Assembly (NCBI GenBank): GCA_003510825.1
Contig: DOKO01000363.1
Location: 1 to 11,194, forward strand
Source of the DNA: Stenotrophomonas sp.
Lineage (GTDB): Bacteria > Pseudomonadota > Gammaproteobacteria > Xanthomonadales > Xanthomonadaceae
Reading direction: 5' to 3'
DNA length: 11,194 bases
Position 1 is the first letter of the stretch. Each line of letters starts with the position of its first letter. The position numbers were made by a program, and so were the translations under genes. The notes under the pieces are model-generated. The model did no database searches. It saw only the letters and a list, made by a program, of their open reading frames with translations, and was not told the DNA's origin. This document shows positions 7,441-11,194 of this stretch, in pieces.

Positions 7441-9977
7441 CCTCACTTCGCGCGACCGCACGCCTGCAGATGCATGCCGACTTTGATTTCGATGCCGCCG
7501 CGGCACAGGCGGACTATTTCGCAGCATTGGGGGTCAGCCACCTGTACCTGTCACCTATCGCCGCGGCGATGCCAGGTTCCACGCACGGCTACGACGGCAT
7601 TGATCCCACCCGGATCAATCCGGAACTGGGCGGGGGGGACGGTTTCCTGCGGCTCGCTCGCCGCGCTCGCGAGCGTGGGCTGGGGCTGCTGCTGGATATA
7701 GTGCCCAACCATCTGGCCGCCGCGCCGCAGAATCCGTGGTGGTCGGACGTGCTGATGCACGGGCGGCGCAGCCGCCATGCGCAATGGTTCGACATCGACT
7801 GGGAGGCGGCCGGCGCGGGCCATCGCCTCTGGCTGCCCGTGCTCGACCGGCCGCTGCAGGAGGCTGTCCAGGCTGGCGTTCTGCGGGTGGAGGACGTCGA
7901 GGAACAGCCTTTCCTGGTCCATCATGATCTGCGCCTGCCGTTGTCGCCGCGCAGCTACCCGTTGCAGCCTGGCGCCCGCCAGGGTTGGATCGAGCGCTGC
8001 AACCGCTCCGCGGAGCGCATGCACATGCTGCTGCAGCGGCAGCACTATCACCTGGCCTGGTGGCGCACCGGGGGCGACCAGGTCAACTACCGGCGCTTCT
8101 TCGACATCACCTCGCTTGCCGCGTTGCGGGTCGAGCGCGAGGACGTCTTCGATGCCGTGCACGCGCTGCCGCTGCGGCTGGTGCGCGAGGGTTGGGTGGA
8201 TGGCCTGAGGATCGACCACATCGACGGTCTGGCCGATCCGGGCGGCTACCTGCAGCGGCTGCGCGCACTTCTCGATGCCGCCGCTGAAGCAGGCGGTCGT
8301 CGTGGTGCGGACATCACCCTGCACGTGGAAAAAATTCTCGCCGAGGCTGAGGCGCTGCCCGCCGGCTGGGCGTGCGATGGCACCACGGGCTACGACTTCA
8401 TGGATCAGGCCGGTGCCTGGCTGCATGAACAGACTTCGGCGCGGACCTTGAGTGACCAGTGGCAGGCGCGCTCAGGCGACACGCGCAGTCTGGAGCAGGT
8501 GCAGCAGGTGGCCCGCGATGCACTGCTGGATGGATCACTGCACGCAGACCTGCAGCGACTGCTGGTCTGTGTACGGCAGACAGTCGGTGAGGCGGCAGGC
8601 CGTGGAGACCTCAGCGATGCGATGCTGCGCCGGGCACTCTGCGCGCTGCTACGACACTATCCTGTCTATCGCCCCTATTCGCTGCAGACGCCGGTCGAGC
8701 GGAATGTGCTGGCCAGGGCCGAAGCAGCTGCCGTGCAGGGTCTCGACGCCGCGGGGCGTGCGGCCGTGAGCCTGCTGGTCGGCGCCCTGCAGTCGCCCGA
8801 GAGCCAGGAACTGCGCGTGCGGTTCGGCCAGCTCTCGGCACCGCTCAATGCCAAGGCGGTGGAAGACACGGCGTTCTATCGCTACTTCCGTGCGCTGTCA
8901 CGTAACGAGGTTGGAAGCGATCCGCAGCGCATCGGGCTTGACGGCGAAGCGTTGGTTGAACTCGCCGCGGCCCGTGCGCGCCAGCATCCGCTTGCGATGC
9001 TGGCCTTGGCCACGCACGACCATAAACGCGGCCCGGATGCGCGTGCGCGCCTGGCGCTGATCAGCACCGATGTCGGGGCATGGCAGTCGGCGCTGGCCGA
9101 TTGGGAGCAGCAGTGCGCGGCAGCAGCCATGCCGATGCCATTGCCCGCTGCCGAAAGCTATGCACTGTGGCAGGCGCTGGTTGGCGCCTGGCCGATGCAC
9201 GGTGCCCCCGCCGCGGACTTCCCGCAGCGTATGGATCAATGGCTGCGCAAGGCGCTGCGGGAAGGCAAGCGGATCAGCAGCTGGCTCGATCCGGACCTCG
9301 CCGTTGAAGGCGCCGCGCAGCAGTGGCTGCAGGGCTTGATGCACGCCAGCGAATTGCAGGGCGTGCGCGATGCACTGGCTGATTTCGTGAGGACGCTGGC
9401 GGCCGCCGGTGCCAGCAACGGGCTTGCACAGCTGTGCCTGCAGCTGTGCCTGCCGGGTGTTCCCGATATCTACCAGGGCACCGAGTTCTGGGATCTCAGT
9501 CTGGTCGATCCGGATAACCGGCGCCCAGTGGATTTCGCACAGCGCGCACAGGCATTGGCTGATGATCGATCGTGGTCGCAATTGCTGCAGGACTGGCACG
9601 AAGGCGCGCCGAAGATGCGCCTGCTTTCGCAGCTTCTGCAGCTGCGGCGCGAGCATCCGGCGTTGTTCCTGGGCGGAACGCTGCAGTCCCTTTCCGATCC
9701 CGCTTCAGCAGATCTGGTCTTCGTGCGTGAGCACGCAGGACAGGTGCTGCTGGTGGCGGTGCGCAGGGCGAGTGCCGGGCGATGCCCCGGTCCTGCCCTT
9801 GCGTGGACCGAGGACGCGGAGCAGCGCATGACGGCGGTGCCGCAACGAACGATGCACAACGTGCTGGACGGTCGCACGGAGATTTTCAACGGTTCCGCCA
9901 CGGATGCGCTGCTGTTTGCCGGCAGCCCCGTTGCGGTGTGGATCAGCCAGGAGAGTGGGGCAGATGGACAGCAGTGA
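7437..9977 (+). CDS. treY: Malto-oligosyltrehalose synthase (GH13)
   Basis: TreY rearranges the reducing-end alpha-1,4 bond of a maltodextrin into the alpha,alpha-1,1 bond of trehalose, giving maltooligosyl-trehalose for TreZ. The protein has 846 residues, within the family's usual range. The start is typical: ATARLQMHADFDF followed by YFAALGVSHLYLSPI and GSTHGYDGIDP. Region I is LLLDIVPNH (84-92). The nucleophile is D260 in DGLRIDHIDGLADP, the acid/base is E298 in HVEKILAEAE, and the third acid is D528 in ATHDHKRGPDARARL. VNYRRFFDI (216-224) and the C-terminal signature LPGVPDIYQGTEFWDLSLVD (672-691) are TreY hallmarks. The start forms an ATGA overlap with malQ, with GGGGG six bases upstream as a possible ribosome binding site. 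The last 14 bases overlap the next small gene. Nothing suggests damage. Confidence 0.96.
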   Translation: MTSLRATARLQMHADFDFDAAAAQADYFAALGVSHLYLSPIAAAMPGSTHGYDGIDPTRINPELGGGDGFLRLARRARERGLGLLLDIVPNHLAAAPQNPWWSDVLMHGRRSRHAQWFDIDWEAAGAGHRLWLPVLDRPLQEAVQAGVLRVEDVEEQPFLVHHDLRLPLSPRSYPLQPGARQGWIERCNRSAERMHMLLQRQHYHLAWWRTGGDQVNYRRFFDITSLAALRVEREDVFDAVHALPLRLVREGWVDGLRIDHIDGLADPGGYLQRLRALLDAAAEAGGRRGADITLHVEKILAEAEALPAGWACDGTTGYDFMDQAGAWLHEQTSARTLSDQWQARSGDTRSLEQVQQVARDALLDGSLHADLQRLLVCVRQTVGEAAGRGDLSDAMLRRALCALLRHYPVYRPYSLQTPVERNVLARAEAAAVQGLDAAGRAAVSLLVGALQSPESQELRVRFGQLSAPLNAKAVEDTAFYRYFRALSRNEVGSDPQRIGLDGEALVELAAARARQHPLAMLALATHDHKRGPDARARLALISTDVGAWQSALADWEQQCAAAAMPMPLPAAESYALWQALVGAWPMHGAPAADFPQRMDQWLRKALREGKRISSWLDPDLAVEGAAQQWLQGLMHASELQGVRDALADFVRTLAAAGASNGLAQLCLQLCLPGVPDIYQGTEFWDLSLVDPDNRRPVDFAQRAQALADDRSWSQLLQDWHEGAPKMRLLSQLLQLRREHPALFLGGTLQSLSDPASADLVFVREHAGQVLLVAVRRASAGRCPGPALAWTEDAEQRMTAVPQRTMHNVLDGRTEIFNGSATDALLFAGSPVAVWISQESGADGQQ
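9949..9953 (+). promoter_or_regulatory. Ribosome binding site of the small DUF2934-type gene
   Basis: AGGAG at 9949-9953, inside the end of treY, stands 10 bases before the ATG at 9964. It favours that start over the in-frame ATG at 9904. Confidence 0.5.
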
Positions 9978-10137
9978 GCGACGCCGCCGCATCGAGATGC
10001 TGGCGCACCAGATCTGGGAGGCCGAGGGCCGACCGGATGAGCAGGAACAACGTCATTGGCACATGGCCGAGCGTCTGGTGGAAGCAGAGATAGCAGCCCT
10101 TCATGCGGGTAAGGACGAGAACGATGGCAACCCGTAA
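9964..10137 (+). CDS. DUF2934-type small protein, function unknown
   Basis: The 57-residue product matches the pattern I associate with DUF2934: a helical stretch ending in [13 protein letters not shown], then [12 protein letters not shown]. It looks like two helices (about 3-21 and 26-48) joined at G22-R-P24. It is highly charged, with 14 Asp/Glu, 8 Arg/Lys and 4 His, including an R6-R9 run. It has no cysteine, signal peptide or membrane segment, so it is probably cytoplasmic. The start at 9964 is favoured by AGGAG upstream and by the conserved core beginning soon after it. The ATG at 9904 would add 20 residues read from the treY frame region. It overlaps treY by 14 bases and glgX by 14 bases, so it is likely co-translated with them. 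From memory, Pseudomonas has a similar small gene in the same place between treY and glgX (PA2161 in P. aeruginosa). Its biochemical role is unknown; a regulatory or scaffold role in glucan metabolism is only a guess from context. Confidence 0.8.
   Translation: MDSSERRRRIEMLAHQIWEAEGRPDEQEQRHWHMAERLVEAEIAALHAGKDENDGNP
10111..10115 (+). promoter_or_regulatory. Ribosome binding site of glgX
   Basis: AAGGA at 10111-10115, inside the small gene, stands 8 bases before the ATG at 10124. This is one of the clearest Shine-Dalgarno sequences in the window and fixes the glgX start. Confidence 0.65.
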
Positions 10138-11194
10138 GTGGACACAGAGCTCGCGCGTCCGCGAGGGCAGGCCGTTCCCGCTGGGCGCGACCTGGGATGG
10201 GCTGGGAGTGAATTTCGCGCTGTACTCGCGCCATGCCACCAAGGTGGAGCTGTGCCTGTTCGATGCGCGCAACCGCGAGATCGAGCGCATCGTGCTGCCG
10301 GAATACACCAACGAGGTATGGCACGGCTACCTGCCGGACGTGCGCCCGGGCCAGCGCTACGGCTATCGCGTGCATGGACCCTACGCACCACAGGATGGGC
10401 ATCGCTTCAATCCGAACAAGCTGCTGCTGGATCCGTACGCCAAGCAGATCGTCGGCGAGATCAGGTGGGCGCCGCATCTGTTCGGCTATACGCTGGGACA
10501 CCGTGATGCCGATCTGAGCTTCGACCGCCGCGACAGCGCGCCATACATGCCGCGCTGCGCGGTGATCGATCCGGCGTTCAGCTGGGGCAGCGAGCGCGCG
10601 CCCGCAACGCCCTGGGACCGCTCGGTCATCTACGAAGCACACGTACGTGGACTGACCATGCAGCATCCGGGTGTCCCCCAGGCCGAGCGCGGTACCTTCT
10701 CGGCGCTGCGGCACGATGCGGTGGTGGACCATCTGGTGCATCTGGGGGTGACGGCCATCGAGCTGCTGCCCGTGCACGCCTACGTTGATGACCAGCAGCT
10801 GCTGGAGCGCGGCCTGCGCAATTACTGGGGCTACAACACCATCGGCTTCTTCGCGCCGCAGCCGCGCTACCTGTCACTGGAGACGGTGGCCGAGTTCAAG
10901 CAGATGATCGCCCGCCTGCACAGTGCCGGCATCGAAGTGATCCTCGACGTGGTCTACAACCACACCGCCGAAGGCAATGAACTGGGGCCGACGCTTTCGT
11001 TCAAGGGCATCGACAACGCCAGCTACTACCGGCTGGCTGATGACCGGCGCTTCTATATCAACGATACCGGCACCGGCAACACCTTCGACCTGACCAATGC
11101 CGGTGCGCTGCGCATGGTGATGGATTCACTGCGCTACTGGGTGACCGAGATGCGCGTCGATGGCTTCCGCTTCGACCTGGCCACCATCCTCGGG
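10124..11194 (+). CDS. glgX: Glycogen debranching enzyme (GH13), 5' part only
   Basis: GlgX hydrolyses alpha-1,6 branch points of glycogen or limit dextrin, releasing linear maltodextrins in the cytoplasm. The window holds the first 357 codons with no stop; E. coli GlgX has 657 residues, so roughly half is missing. Visible parts are an N-terminal CBM48 module (about 15-110, with [18 protein letters not shown] and YGYRVHGPY), then the GH13 barrel from about 165 ([35 protein letters not shown] at 233-249). Region I is [12 protein letters not shown] (275-286). The nucleophile is D351 in [13 protein letters not shown], at the very edge. The acid/base and third acid lie beyond the window. The combination of [19 protein letters not shown] and GFRFDLA identifies a GlgX/isoamylase-type debranching enzyme and not a branching enzyme. 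It would feed linear chains to MalQ, TreY and TreZ encoded upstream. The start overlaps the preceding small gene by 14 bases. Confidence 0.95.
   Translation, partial: MATRKWTQSSRVREGRPFPLGATWDGLGVNFALYSRHATKVELCLFDARNREIERIVLPEYTNEVWHGYLPDVRPGQRYGYRVHGPYAPQDGHRFNPNKLLLDPYAKQIVGEIRWAPHLFGYTLGHRDADLSFDRRDSAPYMPRCAVIDPAFSWGSERAPATPWDRSVIYEAHVRGLTMQHPGVPQAERGTFSALRHDAVVDHLVHLGVTAIELLPVHAYVDDQQLLERGLRNYWGYNTIGFFAPQPRYLSLETVAEFKQMIARLHSAGIEVILDVVYNHTAEGNELGPTLSFKGIDNASYYRLADDRRFYINDTGTGNTFDLTNAGALRMVMDSLRYWVTEMRVDGFRFDLATILG

Noticed and set aside
9904..9963. Upstream ATG for the DUF2934-type gene at 9904
   Set aside because: The added residues come from the overlapping treY end. The ATG at 9964 has AGGAG upstream and starts just before the conserved core.
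9470..10777. 435-codon open frame on the - strand opposite treY, the small gene and glgX
   Set aside because: It crosses three supported genes and looks like a composition artefact.
1..11194. Frequent CTGCAG and similar short words
   Set aside because: They fit favoured Leu-Gln and Ala codons (CTG, CAG, GCC) in GC-rich genes and show no ordered spacing.

Overview
The window is one GC-rich, tightly packed stretch in which every gene lies on the + strand. It encodes storage-glucan synthesis and conversion of glucan to trehalose. The order is glgA (glycogen synthase), glgB (branching enzyme), treZ (trehalose-releasing hydrolase), malQ (4-alpha-glucanotransferase), treY (trehalose-forming mutase), a 57-residue DUF2934-type protein, and the 5' half of glgX (debranching enzyme), which runs off the right edge. 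The high GC content, the strong G/C preference at third codon positions and the protein sequences suggest a gammaproteobacterium of the Xanthomonadaceae, probably Stenotrophomonas or Xanthomonas. That assignment rests on recognition, not on a database comparison.

Layout. Positions 1-111 are a leader with no promoter I can recognise, but with three short perfect inverted repeats. From 112 to the right edge there is no intergenic DNA. The four junctions glgA/glgB, glgB/treZ, treZ/malQ and malQ/treY are all ATGA overlaps of 4 bases. The small gene overlaps treY by 14 bases and glgX by another 14 bases. No terminator, mobile element, CRISPR array, tRNA or rRNA is visible.

How the genes work together (family knowledge plus inference). 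GlgA extends an alpha-1,4-glucan from ADP-glucose and GlgB adds alpha-1,6 branches. GlgX would remove branches to give linear maltodextrins, and MalQ would rearrange short chains into ones long enough for TreY. TreY turns the reducing end into a trehalosyl unit and TreZ cuts off free trehalose. The operon could thus couple carbon storage to making an osmoprotectant. All catalytic residues I looked for are present in the complete enzymes, and in GlgX as far as it is visible. No glgC, glgP, treS or glgE lies in the window, so the source of ADP-glucose is not shown.

The enzymes are ordinary members of known families. The least understood parts are the DUF2934-type gene wedged between treY and glgX, the 43-residue N-terminal extension of GlgA, and the hairpin-rich leader. 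I saw no clear evidence of a wholly new system.
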